Part shown: positions 42,105-50,705 of the stretch, piece by piece
How positions within the stretch are numbered: the stretch's first letter is position 1
Layout of the letters: each line of letters begins with the position of its first letter
Origin: JAIKWW01 sp052169645
GTDB lineage: Bacteria > Bacillota > Clostridia > Peptostreptococcales > Anaerovoracaceae
Length of the DNA stretch: 64,000 bases
NCBI GenBank assembly: GCA_052169645.1
Contig: JBQNCA010000002.1
Coordinates: forward strand, 62,001-126,000
Direction of reading: 5' to 3'
Made by a program: the position numbers and the translations under genes
Notes under the pieces: model-generated
Databases searched by the model: none
Seen by the model: only the letters and a program-made list of their open reading frames with translations
Told to the model about the DNA's origin: nothing

Positions 42105-43859
42105 ATGAAAAATAAAAGAGCCGGCGACCAAAATACTTCCTTTCAAAAAGGATCCTTTTTGAAGATCGATGCCGAAAAGCTGAATCATTTAAAAGTGGAG
42201 AATAAATTTAAATACACATTTAATCGGCTTAATGCGATAATCCTTATAGCTGTAGCTATATTAATAGGAACTATCATAATCGCAATGTTCAATTACAGTA
42301 ATATGTATAATAAATATTACATGACGGAATACTATGCAAGCTATGCCGCCACTGAATCCCAATCAATGGCAAAAAATCTTTATGCGGCAATGGCTACAAC
42401 GGATCCCAATGATACCGATAAACACAGAGATTTAGCTATAGAAAATGCCGGTACGATTTTAGACTGTATAAATAATCTAAGAAAAATAAACGGCAATACA
42501 GCTGCATTTGATGAAATCGAAAGTAAATTGAATAAGGCACTGTCACATAAGGAAGAGTTTAACGCTCTTGTAGATTCAGGCGCTTCAGGCACTAAATTGT
42601 ATACATACTATATTGAAAATATGAGCGGGGATTTGTTAAGTGCCTCAGATCAGATAGATGATCTCGAAGAAAATGTAACAGCGGCTTCAAAACAAACCTA
42701 CAATAAGGTTGCTGTTCTTTCTGCTGTTATGATAATAATTTCCATAATAATAATATTATTGATGTTAATAATGCTTTCGGATTCAAAGCGGAAGCTTACA
42801 AAGAGCATAATTGATCCTGTAACTCAGGTGGCTGATGCCGCTATGCAGATGAATGCAGGTAATCTTAACTTGGATATATCCTACAACTCGACGGATGAGC
42901 TTGGCGACCTTGTAAGAACCATGAACAGCACCGCCCTGACATTAAAAAATGTTGTATCCGACGCAGTTGCTACAATGAGCAGACTGGCTGAAGGCAACAT
43001 TACAAAAGGTACGGAGCATCCCGAATATTATCAGGGGGATTTTAAGCCTCTCTCCGAAAATATAGATCATTTCATAGATAAATTAAACTCCGTGATGAAG
43101 CAGGTTAACAATTCTACAGCTCAGGTTTCCGACGGCTCAATGAATATGGCTGAAAGCTCAAGGGATCTCGCCAAGGGTGCTACGGATCAGGCTGCATCCG
43201 TGGAAGAATTGACCGCAACTGTAGGCACTGTACTGACTCAAACTCAGGAACTCACCGCATCCGTGCTTGAAGGAAAAAATATTTCCAATGAAGTTATAGT
43301 TCAGACTCAAAACGGTACTGCACGTATGTCTGAGGTTACCGACGCTATGAAGCAAATTACCGATGTCTCTCATGAAATTTCCGGCATTGTCGACACTATA
43401 GAGGGTATCGCCGCTCAGACAAATCTTCTCTCACTTAATGCATCCATAGAAGCTGCAAGAGCGGGCGAAAGCGGTAAGGGCTTCGCCGTTGTTGCAGATG
43501 AGATAAGAACTCTTGCGAACCAGTCGGCGGAAGCGGCAGGTCACACAAGAGACCTTATTGCTACTACTATAAAGAGCATAACACTCGGCAATGAAGTCGT
43601 TGATGCGGCAAATGAAGAAATGAATAAGATTTCCGAAAGTATTTCAAGGATACAGAGCATAATGGAACTCAACAGTGAGGTTTCTTTGCAGCAGGAAGAC
43701 GCTATGAAAGAAATCAACAAAGGTATCGAACAGATTTCTATGATTGTTCAGGCAAATGCCGCATCTTCGGAAGAAAGTGCGGCAATTTCCAACGAGCTGT
43801 CTTCCCAATCCGATACTCTCAGCGAGCTTATAGCCAAGTTCAAGCTGAGATCCGAATAA
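42105..43859 (+). CDS. Methyl-accepting chemotaxis protein
   Basis: 584 residues. TM1 about 47-68 (LNAIILIAVAILIGTIIIAMF), an extracytoplasmic helical bundle to about 200, TM2 (VAVLSAVMIIISIIIILLMLIML), a HAMP domain (DPVTQVADAAMQMNAGNL) and the signalling tip GIAAQTNLLSLNASIEAARAGESGKGFAVVADEIRTLA. It senses an outside ligand, not identifiable, and controls CheA. ATG 42105 has AAAGGAGATCTAT upstream. No che genes are in the window. Confidence 0.95.
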   Translation: MKNKRAGDQNTSFQKGSFLKIDAEKLNHLKVENKFKYTFNRLNAIILIAVAILIGTIIIAMFNYSNMYNKYYMTEYYASYAATESQSMAKNLYAAMATTDPNDTDKHRDLAIENAGTILDCINNLRKINGNTAAFDEIESKLNKALSHKEEFNALVDSGASGTKLYTYYIENMSGDLLSASDQIDDLEENVTAASKQTYNKVAVLSAVMIIISIIIILLMLIMLSDSKRKLTKSIIDPVTQVADAAMQMNAGNLNLDISYNSTDELGDLVRTMNSTALTLKNVVSDAVATMSRLAEGNITKGTEHPEYYQGDFKPLSENIDHFIDKLNSVMKQVNNSTAQVSDGSMNMAESSRDLAKGATDQAASVEELTATVGTVLTQTQELTASVLEGKNISNEVIVQTQNGTARMSEVTDAMKQITDVSHEISGIVDTIEGIAAQTNLLSLNASIEAARAGESGKGFAVVADEIRTLANQSAEAAGHTRDLIATTIKSITLGNEVVDAANEEMNKISESISRIQSIMELNSEVSLQQEDAMKEINKGIEQISMIVQANAASSEESAAISNELSSQSDTLSELIAKFKLRSE

Positions 43860-43898
43860 AGTTTCAAAGCAATTCCGTCGGACAGCCGACTTTGTATT

Positions 43899-43931
43899 CT
43901 GCGTAGCGAGAGGAAACCTCTCGCTACGCAG
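43899..43931. terminator. Perfect 15-bp hairpin between receptor and kinase genes
   Basis: CTGCGTAGCGAGAGG-AAA-CCTCTCGCTACGCAG. Very stable and symmetrical but without a T tract on either side; it lies between two convergent genes, so a bidirectional stop is likely. Confidence 0.65.
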
Positions 43932-43981
43932 CACATAACGAAAAATTATATTCAATATTGTTAAAACCGCTTTGTAAATTT

Positions 43982-45130
43982 TTATTTCTGTATTTTATGC
44001 AGCATCAACTCGATCTGCGTACCGTGCTCCGAGCTGTCGGCAATGCGCACAGCTCCTCCGTGCTGACACGCAATTTCTTTTACAAGTGCCAGCCCCAAAC
44101 CTGCTCCGCCCATATCACGACTTCTCGATTTATCCAATCTAAAAAACGGCTCGAATATCCGTTCCCAATCATTTTTATCAATTCCCGGTCCCGTATCGGA
44201 AACAATTACTCTTGCAAATTCATCACTATCTTCAATTTCAACAGAAACTTTTCCCCCCGAATGATTATATTTAATAGCATTTTCAATCAGATTATAAATC
44301 GCTCTGTATATCAATGTATCATTACCCATAATCTGAGAGTTGCCCGGTTTTTGAATAAGCTGTACTTCCTTTTTATCAGCGAGAGTTACTAAATCGCAGA
44401 TAATCTCCTCCGTCATTTCGGCAAGTATAATATGATCGCTTTTTTTCGCAGATTGAAGTTCGGTCATTTCCAAAAGAATATCTATTACATGAGATAAACG
44501 GTCTGTCTGCATTTGTACCATATTGATTGTTTCCTGATAGTCATTGATATCCGGATTATCATTTTTCCCGAACACCTCAAGCTTGGCTCGTACGATTGCC
44601 AGAGGCGTACGAAGCTCGTGTGCGGCATTGGCGGAAAATTGTCTCTGAGCGGAAAAAGTATCATTCAGCCTTTTAAGCATTTCATTAAAAGAATTTGTGA
44701 GACGCACAATTTCAACAGAATTGCTGTTTAAAACAACGAGCTGCTGCAGGTTTTTAGCTTGTATGTCCTCAATCTGTTTACTCAGCCTATGTAACGGACG
44801 CAGTGCTCCTCCTATGATGAAATACATCATTGAGCTGCTTATCAGTGTAATAATAAGCGTGATAAGCAGACTTTTTGTCCAAAATTCCGTCTGCGTACTT
44901 TTAATCGTATCGGAAAGTATTGCTTTAGGATCAAGGTGCACTTCAATATTATCATATGATTTTTCCGAAAAATTTTCTGCCGGCAATATCGCTATTATCG
45001 AGTTTTCAATTTCACCCATATACAGTATGGCGGATTTGCTGATAAAGTAACTGATAGCGAGACAGGATATAATCACCATAAATGCAGTAGTTAATGTAAG
45101 CTTCCACTGCATTGAATGCCTTTTATTCAT
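43982..45130 (-). CDS. Sensor histidine kinase
   Basis: 382 residues. TM segments near 12-33 and 87-108 bound a short extracytoplasmic loop of about 50 residues. A HAMP-like region follows, then the phospho-acceptor box SANAAHELRTPLAIV (His171) and the ATPase N (NLIENAIKYNH), G1 (VSDTGPGI) and G2 (GAGLGLALVKEI) boxes. It phosphorylates the response regulator encoded just upstream, whose stop its start overlaps by four bases. The signal is unknown. It is divergent from the CXXC/Fe-S module, a possible target. Confidence 0.94.
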   Translation of the reverse strand: MNKRHSMQWKLTLTTAFMVIISCLAISYFISKSAILYMGEIENSIIAILPAENFSEKSYDNIEVHLDPKAILSDTIKSTQTEFWTKSLLITLIITLISSSMMYFIIGGALRPLHRLSKQIEDIQAKNLQQLVVLNSNSVEIVRLTNSFNEMLKRLNDTFSAQRQFSANAAHELRTPLAIVRAKLEVFGKNDNPDINDYQETINMVQMQTDRLSHVIDILLEMTELQSAKKSDHIILAEMTEEIICDLVTLADKKEVQLIQKPGNSQIMGNDTLIYRAIYNLIENAIKYNHSGGKVSVEIEDSDEFARVIVSDTGPGIDKNDWERIFEPFFRLDKSRSRDMGGAGLGLALVKEIACQHGGAVRIADSSEHGTQIELMLHKIQK

Positions 45131-45804
45131 TTTGAATCTCCTCCTATCATATAACCTTGTCCTATACGATTGACAATGGGATCATATTTCAAAACGGCTT
45201 TCAGTTTCTTGCGAAGCGCCGAAATATGTACACGAATAGAATTGCTGAAACTGTCAACGCTTCCGTCCCATACATGCTGTATAAGTTCTTCCTGACTTAT
45301 CGGATGTTCCTGATGAAGCATAAGGTATTCCAAAAGTCCGAATTCCTTTCGTGTAAGAGAAATTTCCGTTCCTCTTGCCGAAACGACCCGAGATTTTGTA
45401 TCAAGCGAAATTTCCCCACACTCAAGTATAAGATTATTTTGGACAACACGTCTTCGGGTAAGGCTTCGCACACGAGCCTCCAGCTCCTCAAAATGAAAAG
45501 GCTTACAAAGATAATCATTTGCTCCGCTGTCAAGTCCGTCAATTTTATCCTGAAGCTGCCCTCTTGCTGAAAGTATGAGTATACTCGTTTCCGTATCATC
45601 CTCACGAATATTTCGAAGTACATCCATCCCATCCATTCCCGGAAGATTTAAGTCCAATATTATAAGGTCATAGCTTTCTGAAAGCGACATATCCCATGCG
45701 GTATCTCCGTCAAAACAGGTGTCCACCTCATATCCGTCAAGCCTCAAACCTTTTGCGACGGTCTCACAAAGAGTTTTTTCATCTTCAACCACCAATATTC
45801 TCAT
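45127..45804 (-). CDS. OmpR-family response regulator
   Basis: 225 residues. Receiver domain with acidic pocket VVEDE, phospho-acceptor Asp51 in LIILDLNLPGMDG and the switch Lys in LCKPF. The C-terminal winged helix includes LTRKEFGLLEYLMLH and SNSIRVHISALRKKL. It is transcribed before its kinase and overlaps it. AGGAGGATTTTATAAT precedes the ATG. It is divergent from the module starting at 46108, where palindromes could be its or another regulator's sites. Confidence 0.95.
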   Translation of the reverse strand: MRILVVEDEKTLCETVAKGLRLDGYEVDTCFDGDTAWDMSLSESYDLIILDLNLPGMDGMDVLRNIREDDTETSILILSARGQLQDKIDGLDSGANDYLCKPFHFEELEARVRSLTRRRVVQNNLILECGEISLDTKSRVVSARGTEISLTRKEFGLLEYLMLHQEHPISQEELIQHVWDGSVDSFSNSIRVHISALRKKLKAVLKYDPIVNRIGQGYMIGGDSK

Positions 45805-46044
45805 ATTATAAAATCCTCCTATTATTATATAAAGCCATAGTCCTTATTTACCTTTTACATAGGTTCAGCTATACTGATTTAAGATACTGACGATAATTTT
45901 TGTTTCCCTGCCGCTTGATACTTTAATTAAGGCTCTTGCCGCAGCTTTCAATTCTATTTTCCATGTGCTCGAGGAAATATTTTGCTGTTATTATAGCATA
46001 CAAAAAAAATTATATTTAAATATTTATTCTCTTAACAGAAATTT

Positions 46045-46062
46045 TATATCCGATCGGATATA
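46045..46062. promoter_or_regulatory. Perfect 18-bp palindrome upstream of CXXC gene
   Basis: TATATCCGATCGGATATA, fully symmetric, 45 bases before the CXXC gene start. Form and place are those of an operator for a dimeric repressor or activator. Confidence 0.6.
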
Positions 46063-46063
46063 C

Positions 46064-46077
46064 TTCTGATGTCAGAA
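46064..46077. promoter_or_regulatory. Second palindrome upstream of CXXC gene
   Basis: TTCTGATGTCAGAA, arms TTCTGA/TCAGAA, one base after the first palindrome and 30 bases before the gene. It may be a second operator or a leader hairpin. Confidence 0.5.
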
Positions 46078-46107
46078 AAAATAAACAGCATAAAGGAGGG
46101 ATAACTG

Positions 46108-46272
46108 ATGTCTTTTATCGGCAAACACTCTGCCCGTATAAAACTTGCCGTACAATTAATATTTATTATGACGGCGATAGCATTTATATGCTTAGGTATA
46201 CATCGGGAGGAAGTCGAAACCGTGTTCAGCAAAGCAATTCATCTATGTTTGGAGTGTGTTGGAATTGGATAA
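46108..46272 (+). CDS. CD1871A-like CXXC microprotein
   Basis: 54 residues with a strong AAAGGAGGG ribosome site. One membrane helix (LAVQLIFIMTAIAFICLGI, about 13-31), then a short segment ending CLECVGIG with a CXXC pair. Size, membrane anchor, terminal CXXC and position before a polyferredoxin match the CD1871A-type family of clostridia; function unproven, redox relay suspected. The gene overlaps the next frame, so translation is coupled. Confidence 0.8.
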   Translation: MSFIGKHSARIKLAVQLIFIMTAIAFICLGIHREEVETVFSKAIHLCLECVGIG

Positions 46273-47188
46273 GAATAAAAAAAAGGGAAAAAAGAGTTTT
46301 TCTTTTAAATCGTTCAAAAATTTCTTAAAGAAAAGAAATACGATTCAAATGTTTGCTGCTTTTCTGACAAACATTCATCTTCCTAATTTTGCAAAGGGAA
46401 TCTTATATAACGGAAAAATTAAACAGGTATGTGTACCCGGACTTAATTGCTATTCATGTCCGGCTGCAACAGGATCATGCCCCATAGGCTCTTTTCAGGC
46501 TGTGGTGGGTTCATCCAAATTTAATTTTTCTTATTATATAACCGGTATACTGATTTTTTTCGGCGTAATGCTCGGAAGGTTTATTTGCGGATTTCTCTGT
46601 CCGTTCGGATGGTTTCAGGATTTGCTGCATAAAATTCCGACTAAAAAATTCAGTACAAAAAAACTTAAAGCCCTGCGGTATGTAAAATATGGAATTCTTG
46701 CCGTTACAGTAGTTGCGTTGCCTATTCTGCTTACAAACAAAGTGGGTATTGCTTCGCCTTACTTTTGCAAGTATATTTGCCCGCAAGGAATTTTGGAAGG
46801 CGGTATACCTCTTTCTCTTGTTGACAGCAACATCAGGGCGACACTGGGAGCTCTTTTTACATTGAAATTTGTAATATTGACAGCTATTATAACTCTCAGT
46901 GTGTTGCTTTATCGCCCGTTTTGTAAATGGCTATGTCCGCTAGGCGCATTTTACGCATTATTTAATAAATTTTCACTTCTAAATTATAATGTGGATCAAC
47001 ACAAGTGCGTTTCTTGCGGAAAATGCAGCAGAACCTGTAAAATGGATGTTGATATCACCAAAAACAACGCAGCTGCAGAATGTATTCGCTGCGGTGAATG
47101 TGTAAAGGTATGTCCGACAAAAGCAATCAGTGTTCATTGGGGATTAAAAAACCCCGAAAATAATAAAAATAATTTAGAACAAATATAA
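46265..47188 (+). CDS. Membrane polyferredoxin (NapH/YccM-like 4Fe-4S protein)
   Basis: About 307 residues. Membrane helices alternate with cysteine motifs: CYSCPAATGSCP near 60, CGFLCPFGW, CKYICPQG and CKWLCPLGAF, then two C-terminal ferredoxin clusters CVSCGKCSRTCK and CIRCGECVKVCP. It probably passes electrons across the membrane to the lipoprotein thioredoxin next door. Start is non-ATG: TTG 46265 (GGAG ten bases upstream) or TTG 46259 (four bases); GTG 46256 is too close. It overlaps the CXXC gene. Confidence 0.88.
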   Translation: MDKNKKKGKKSFSFKSFKNFLKKRNTIQMFAAFLTNIHLPNFAKGILYNGKIKQVCVPGLNCYSCPAATGSCPIGSFQAVVGSSKFNFSYYITGILIFFGVMLGRFICGFLCPFGWFQDLLHKIPTKKFSTKKLKALRYVKYGILAVTVVALPILLTNKVGIASPYFCKYICPQGILEGGIPLSLVDSNIRATLGALFTLKFVILTAIITLSVLLYRPFCKWLCPLGAFYALFNKFSLLNYNVDQHKCVSCGKCSRTCKMDVDITKNNAAAECIRCGECVKVCPTKAISVHWGLKNPENNKNNLEQI

Positions 47189-47208
47189 TTTTCAGGAGGA
47201 AAAACAAC

Positions 47209-48096
47209 ATGAAAACAACAAAAAAATTAATGCTCATACTTATGGCTGCAATAATGACAATTTCATTAGCAGCATGCGGCAGTACAAACGGTTCCAAAGC
47301 ATCATCCGACAATTCCAAGGCATCAGCTGACAATACTGCTAAAACTGAAGCTTTCCCGAAATTTCAAGGAAAGGATTTTGACGGAAACGATGTTGATGAT
47401 TCTCTGTTCGGTAAAAATGAGGCAACACTTCTCAATTTCTGGTTTAACGGCTGCTCCGCTTGTGTTAACGAGATGCCTGCACTTGAAAAATTCAATGCCA
47501 AGCTTCGTGAAAAAGGAGCTGAGCTTATCGGTGTAAATGTTCAGGTTGGAGAAGATAAAGAAGCTCTTAAAGAAGCAAAAGATATCCTTTCCAAGCAGGG
47601 AGTAACATATAGAAATATAATCATCGATAATAATCAGGATGCAATGAGTTACATATCAAAAATCTTTACTTTCCCAACTACCATTATCGTTGATAAAAAA
47701 GGAAATATTATCGGACAGCCTATAGTAGGAAGCATCGAAAGTGAAGAAAAAATGGAACAAATTCTCAAAATAATCGATGATTTAAAGTCCGGCAAAGAGG
47801 TTAAAGAGGTTTCCGACTCTGTCGCATCTAATGACCCTACAAATGATAAATTGGCATCACTTTTAGAAGAAGAAAATGCTGTTTTTAATGGACATAAAGA
47901 TGTTTGGGATAAGATGTTTGCAAAAATTCAAAAAGATGAGGTAAAACAAAGCGAAAATACTCCTTATGTAGAATTTTTAAAATCACAAATAGAAAAATCA
48001 AAAGATTCTTTTTCTGAAGAAGAATTAAATGTTCTCAATGATGACCTCAAGAAAATTGAAGAAATTGAGATGCAGATTCAGGAATTAGGCAAATAA
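47209..48096 (+). CDS. TlpA-like thioredoxin lipoprotein with extra helical domain
   Basis: 295 residues. Lipobox SLAAC with lipid Cys23, a Ser/Asn/Lys spacer, then a TlpA/ResA-type thioredoxin domain with active site NGCSACVNEMP (Cys82, Cys85) and cis-Pro in FTFPTTIIV (156). From about 210 to the end comes a charged all-helical domain (NDKLASLLEEENAVF, KDVWDKMFAKIQ, EELNVLNDDLKKIEEIE) not part of thioredoxin. It works outside the membrane as a reductase or oxidase, likely fed by the polyferredoxin. SD AGGAGGAAAAACA. Confidence 0.9.
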   Translation: MKTTKKLMLILMAAIMTISLAACGSTNGSKASSDNSKASADNTAKTEAFPKFQGKDFDGNDVDDSLFGKNEATLLNFWFNGCSACVNEMPALEKFNAKLREKGAELIGVNVQVGEDKEALKEAKDILSKQGVTYRNIIIDNNQDAMSYISKIFTFPTTIIVDKKGNIIGQPIVGSIESEEKMEQILKIIDDLKSGKEVKEVSDSVASNDPTNDKLASLLEEENAVFNGHKDVWDKMFAKIQKDEVKQSENTPYVEFLKSQIEKSKDSFSEEELNVLNDDLKKIEEIEMQIQELGK

Positions 48097-48108
48097 GGAT
48101 TGATTCAT

Positions 48109-48948
48109 ATGAAACACATAAATGAAAACAAGATAGATATATGGCATAATAAGCGATTTATAGCCATTCCTATTCTTGCAACAGCTGCACATTTCCTGAT
48201 GTCAAACATATTGTATTATGTCGTTGAAAAGCTGTTTTTAGACATTCTTCATATACCTGAAGCCCGTTTTGCAAAATTTTCATATTTAGGTGAGTTCCTT
48301 ATATATATTATATTGATACTTCTGTTCTATAATATTTACAGGCTGATTTGGAAAAATGAAAATAATGAATCGGGTGTAAAAACAAACTTTAAAGATTCAT
48401 TGATGTGCAGCATTGCCGGAATGGGCGTTTCCGGAATTTCTCTTCTTTGGATAATGCTGGCTCAACAAATGCCTTCGCTTCAAAAAAGTATTGATGCAAT
48501 GCATACGGGAAACGAGAATCTTGCCGGAGGAAGTTTCATAGGAGGAATTTTAATTGCAGTTATTTCTGCTCCTATTATAGAAGAAATTCTGTTTCGTGGA
48601 ATAGTTTTCCGTTCTATACGCAAAGTCAGCCCTGCATGGTTAGCTATACTGCTGTCCTCCATATTATTCGGTGCATATCACCTGAATCCCGTTCAAGCTG
48701 TTTATGCTACTTTCATGGGAATCGTTGCCGGTATAATTTATGAGAAAAAGAAGAATCTTATGTTCCCGATATTTGTACATGTCGCAAACAATTTTATTGC
48801 CTCAATACAGGGATTTGTTTCTGCGGAATTAGAACAATTGATTAACATCTTTGTTCTTATCATGATACTCCCTTTGGGATATATCATATATCGCTTACTT
48901 GAATTTAACAGAACAAAAAACGATATTATAAATTCAGCAAACTTATAA
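48109..48948 (+). CDS. CPBP family intramembrane protease
   Basis: 279 residues, seven or eight membrane helices. CAAX-protease/bacteriocin-processing motifs: EEILFRGIVFRSI (EExxxR), FGAYHLNP (FxxxH) and FVHVANN (HxxxN). Such proteins act in bacteriocin immunity, prenyl protein cleavage or scaffold roles. ATG 48109 is nine bases after AAGGA, which overlaps the stop of the TlpA-like gene, so it is last in that operon. Its link to the redox module is unexplained. Confidence 0.88.
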   Translation: MKHINENKIDIWHNKRFIAIPILATAAHFLMSNILYYVVEKLFLDILHIPEARFAKFSYLGEFLIYIILILLFYNIYRLIWKNENNESGVKTNFKDSLMCSIAGMGVSGISLLWIMLAQQMPSLQKSIDAMHTGNENLAGGSFIGGILIAVISAPIIEEILFRGIVFRSIRKVSPAWLAILLSSILFGAYHLNPVQAVYATFMGIVAGIIYEKKKNLMFPIFVHVANNFIASIQGFVSAELEQLINIFVLIMILPLGYIIYRLLEFNRTKNDIINSANL

Positions 48949-49007
48949 AAAATATATCATCTATTGCTTATTCGAATATAGACACAAGGCTGAAAAACAT
49001 TTCGTAT

Positions 49008-49054
49008 AAAGACCCGGGCTCCAAATGTATTCAACATTCAGAGTCCGGGTCTTT
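49008..49054. terminator. Bidirectional terminator (CPBP / LPXTG genes)
   Basis: AAAGACCCGG-G-CTC pairs with GAG-T-CCGGGTCTTT, 13 pairs around one mismatch. It separates the convergent genes. Confidence 0.82.
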
Positions 49055-49130
49055 CAGCTTTTATTTCAGTTACTTCAACAATATTTCTTGATGTCGTACT
49101 TTGATTTTAATTCATACTATAATTTTAAAA

Positions 49131-50705
49131 TCAGCTGCGTCTTCTTGCTCTTGCATTCAAGATTAATCCGAGAGCTACAGTTACAAAGCTTATTGCTGCA
49201 AGCAGCTCTATCAACAGGAAACTTTGACCTGTCTGCGGTAATCTCGGCTTATTGTCAGTGAATGCGGATTTAGGTACAGGCTCTTTGAAGATTGTAACAT
49301 TTCCGGTATCCGGTTGCTTTACAACATCAGGAGCTATTGATGTAGGTACATTTTCATCCTTGATGATTTCGTTGTCAGGCGTATCATCAGACTTGGCATC
49401 ATCAGGTTTATCATCAGGTTTATCCCCTAAAGGAGGTTTATCGTCCTGAATATTATTATCAGACGGAGTTCCCGATTTACGAGGTTCATCACCACCACCA
49501 TTCGATGTAGATGTAACTGTTAAAGTTCCGAATACTCGTGCTATATCATAATTATTAGGATTAGTACCTACAAGTTGATCATCATTTAAGTTTAATGAAT
49601 TTATCTCAATTATAGGATAAAGCTCATATTCAAAGCTGTTAGGACTGGACCCCACTTCTGTCTGACTTCCTGTAAATGTATATGATTTAACCCCTTCACC
49701 CGGAAGGAATCCGTCACCTTCAATCTTAATCGGATTGTCTCCGTTTACAAGTGCAGTTCCGTCATAAACCTTGGAAAGATCGACACTTCTGAGAATAACC
49801 TGTCTCTTGGTCACGGTCAACGTACCTTCAGCTTTATTTATATCATAATTGTCGGGATTAGTGCCTACATGTTCTTCAGGATTATTCCCTAAAATCGGAT
49901 TATTGTTTAAACTCAGTGAATTTACCACGACTAAAGGATAAAGTTCATACTCAAAGCTGTTAGGATCGGAACCTACTTCTGTCTGACTTCCTGTAAATGT
50001 ATACGATTTAACCCCTTCACCCGGAGCGAATCCGTCACCTTCAATCTTAATCGGATTATCTCCGTTTACAAGTGCGGTTCCGTCATAAACCTTGGAAAGA
50101 TCGACACTTCTGAGAACAACATTTCTCTTTTCTATGGTTAATGTACCCGGTACAAACTCAAGCTCAAAGTTCGGTTGCAAAACCGGCTCACCTTGTGAAT
50201 CTTTTATAACCATATCGTCGTTATAAATCTCAGTCGGATATGTGCCTGCATTATAACTCGAAACACTTGCAGTCACACCTTCTATCGTGTATTTCTGTCC
50301 ATTAAATACAAATTCCAGAGGTTCTGTAAAACCTTCCAATGTATGCAATTCCCCGTCATATTTTACTGTTTCGGACTTTGCAGTAAAAGTAAATTTAGTC
50401 TGCGGATCTGGATCTGGATCTGGATCGGGATCATTATTATATTTATCCGCATTGAGTACAGCGGATTCGAAATTGAGAACGTCTCCCTCATTCTCTCCCG
50501 CACCTGATATGTCGGCATTTTCCCGAGTCTCAATTTCCAAAGACTCCTCCGATATATCAGCAATTACATTTTCCGCTTCAAATCCACTGACGATATCACC
50601 TTCAGAAGGGATTAAGTCTTCCGAAAATGCTACTGTCGGTGTCAGTGCAATTGTCATGGCTATTGTCAATATGACAGCCAAAAGCTTTTTCTTAGATTTT
50701 AACAT
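49131..50705 (-). CDS. LPXTG cell-wall-anchored surface protein with tandem repeats
   Basis: 524 residues. Signal peptide at 1-28 (LLAVILTIAMTIALTPTVAFS), an acidic DPDPDPDP spacer near 93-100, an MBG-like domain, two near-identical repeats of about 100 and 90 residues starting LRSVDLSKVYDGTALVNG (about 200-395), a charged spacer rich in PDDKPDD, then the sorting signal LPQTG, a membrane helix and RARRRS. Sortase would link it to peptidoglycan. Adhesion or matrix role inferred from architecture. No sortase gene in the window. Confidence 0.9.
   Translation of the reverse strand: MLKSKKKLLAVILTIAMTIALTPTVAFSEDLIPSEGDIVSGFEAENVIADISEESLEIETRENADISGAGENEGDVLNFESAVLNADKYNNDPDPDPDPDPQTKFTFTAKSETVKYDGELHTLEGFTEPLEFVFNGQKYTIEGVTASVSSYNAGTYPTEIYNDDMVIKDSQGEPVLQPNFELEFVPGTLTIEKRNVVLRSVDLSKVYDGTALVNGDNPIKIEGDGFAPGEGVKSYTFTGSQTEVGSDPNSFEYELYPLVVVNSLSLNNNPILGNNPEEHVGTNPDNYDINKAEGTLTVTKRQVILRSVDLSKVYDGTALVNGDNPIKIEGDGFLPGEGVKSYTFTGSQTEVGSSPNSFEYELYPIIEINSLNLNDDQLVGTNPNNYDIARVFGTLTVTSTSNGGGDEPRKSGTPSDNNIQDDKPPLGDKPDDKPDDAKSDDTPDNEIIKDENVPTSIAPDVVKQPDTGNVTIFKEPVPKSAFTDNKPRLPQTGQSFLLIELLAAISFVTVALGLILNARARRRS

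Larger units (their letters stand above)
45805..46107. other. Divergent regulatory region (two-component system / CXXC module)
   Basis: No gene. Holds two adjacent palindromes at 46045-46077. Promoters for either direction are not clear to me; a TATAGC/TATATT-rich stretch near 45990-46020 could contain one. Confidence 0.45.

Noticed and set aside
46044..46232. Minus-strand 62-codon frame opposite the CXXC microprotein
   Set aside because: The plus-strand frame has a strong ribosome site, membrane helix and CXXC motif; the minus frame runs over the operator palindromes.
49700..50120. Long repeats in the LPXTG gene as a CRISPR-like or mobile repeat
   Set aside because: The repeats are in frame and encode duplicated protein domains; no spacer pattern. 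No CRISPR array was seen in the window.
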